64,000 bases of DNA from Sedimenticola sp. GTDB lineage: Bacteria; Pseudomonadota; Gammaproteobacteria; Chromatiales; Chromatiaceae. The stretch is from positions 1-64,000 of the forward strand of contig JALWRH010000037.1 of assembly GCA_026994195.1 (NCBI GenBank), in the 5' to 3' direction. The number at the start of each line of letters is the position of its first letter. The first letter of the stretch is position 1. Made by a program: the position numbers and the translations under genes. A model generated the notes under the pieces. That model searched no databases. It saw nothing but the letters and a program-made list of their open reading frames with translations, and was not told the DNA's origin. Below are positions 63,205 to 64,000 of the stretch, in pieces.

Positions 63205-64000
63205 ATGACAGCAAGAACTCTGTATGACAAGTTGTGGGACGCCCACGTGGTGCGTACCGATGAGCATGGCACCAGTCTCATCTATATAGACAGGCAACTG
63301 GTGCACGAAGTGACATCACCCCAAGCCTTTGAGGGACTGCGTCTTGCGGGGCGCAAACCCTGGCGCATCACAGCCAACCTGGCCACGCCGGACCACAATG
63401 TGCCCACCAACCCCGAAGACCGTCATGGCGGAGTGGAAGCCATCCACGATCCTGTGTCGCGGCTGCAGGTACAGACCCTGGATCACAACTGCGAGGAATT
63501 TGGCATCCCCGAGTTCCACATCAATGATCCCCGACAGGGTATCGTGCACGTAGTGGGACCGGAGCAGGGAGCTACCTTGCCTGGAATGACCGTGGTTTGT
63601 GGTGATTCCCATACCGCCACTCATGGTGCTTTTGGCGCACTGGCGTTTGGTATCGGCACATCAGAAGTGGAGCACGTACTGGCCACACAATGCCTGATCC
63701 AGAAGAAGAGCAAAGCCATGCTCATCGATGTGCAGGGTAGGGTTGGTCCCGGGGTCACCGCCAAGGACATCGTACTGGCCATCATTGGAAAAATCGGCAC
63801 GGCAGGTGGCACGGGCTATGCCATTGAGTTCGCCGGTGATGCGATTCGGGATCTGTCCATGGAAGGGCGCATGACCGTGTGCAACATGGCCATAGAGGCC
63901 GGTGCAAGGGCAGGTTTCGTGGCCGTGGATGACAAGACCATCGATTATGTGAAAGGCCGCCCTTTTGCGCCATCCGATGAACTTTGGGACAAGGCCGTGG
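63205..64000 (+). CDS. leuC: 3-isopropylmalate dehydratase large subunit (truncated by window end)
   Basis: [50 protein letters not shown]...[33 protein letters not shown]. Confidence 0.96.
   Translation, partial: MTARTLYDKLWDAHVVRTDEHGTSLIYIDRQLVHEVTSPQAFEGLRLAGRKPWRITANLATPDHNVPTNPEDRHGGVEAIHDPVSRLQVQTLDHNCEEFGIPEFHINDPRQGIVHVVGPEQGATLPGMTVVCGDSHTATHGAFGALAFGIGTSEVEHVLATQCLIQKKSKAMLIDVQGRVGPGVTAKDIVLAIIGKIGTAGGTGYAIEFAGDAIRDLSMEGRMTVCNMAIEAGARAGFVAVDDKTIDYVKGRPFAPSDELWDKAV

Overview
This is a gammaproteobacterial chromosomal window; the lineage is inferred from gene content only. It has three parts. (1) Positions 1-15.3 kb are housekeeping genes: a SulP + SLC13 transporter pair, rsmJ, bioA, ubiA, an M48 lipoprotein peptidase, an mtfA-like gene, and ftsK-lolA-rarA-crcB-DUF190-serS. 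(2) Positions 15.4-60.5 kb are a near-complete polar-type flagellar cluster: flgN/M/A, flgBCDEFGHIJ, flgKL, two flagellin paralogs, flaG-fliD-fliS-fliT, fleSR-type two-component genes, fliEFGHIJ, fliK, fliLMNOPQR-flhB-flhA-flhF-flhG-fliA. An ADH/LysR pair, a DUF6998/nuclease-like gene and a large REC-HPt-REC-PAS-GGDEF-EAL protein are interspersed. (3) Positions 60.6-64 kb hold a SPOR protein, an uncharacterised lipoprotein and the 5' part of leuC. Reading the non-coding sequence gave several items the ORF track does not show. A 167-bp structured TIR element is present in two full copies (after flgJ and after fliA) plus an abutting remnant. By hand alignment the full copies differ at about 12 positions, all transitions, and several changes are compensatory. 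One copy's terminus forms part of the flgK sigma28 -35 box and the other's forms the fliA stop codon. A second, unrelated 252-bp element with 22-bp TIRs follows fliJ. Sigma54 and sigma28 promoter matches were found, including a strong sigma28 match ahead of an uncharacterised lipoprotein. A 57-aa ORF missing from the track lies between fliA and the SPOR gene. The two flagellin genes share a structured 5' leader. No rRNA, tRNA, CRISPR array or intact transposase was recognised. All motif matches and alignments were done by eye.
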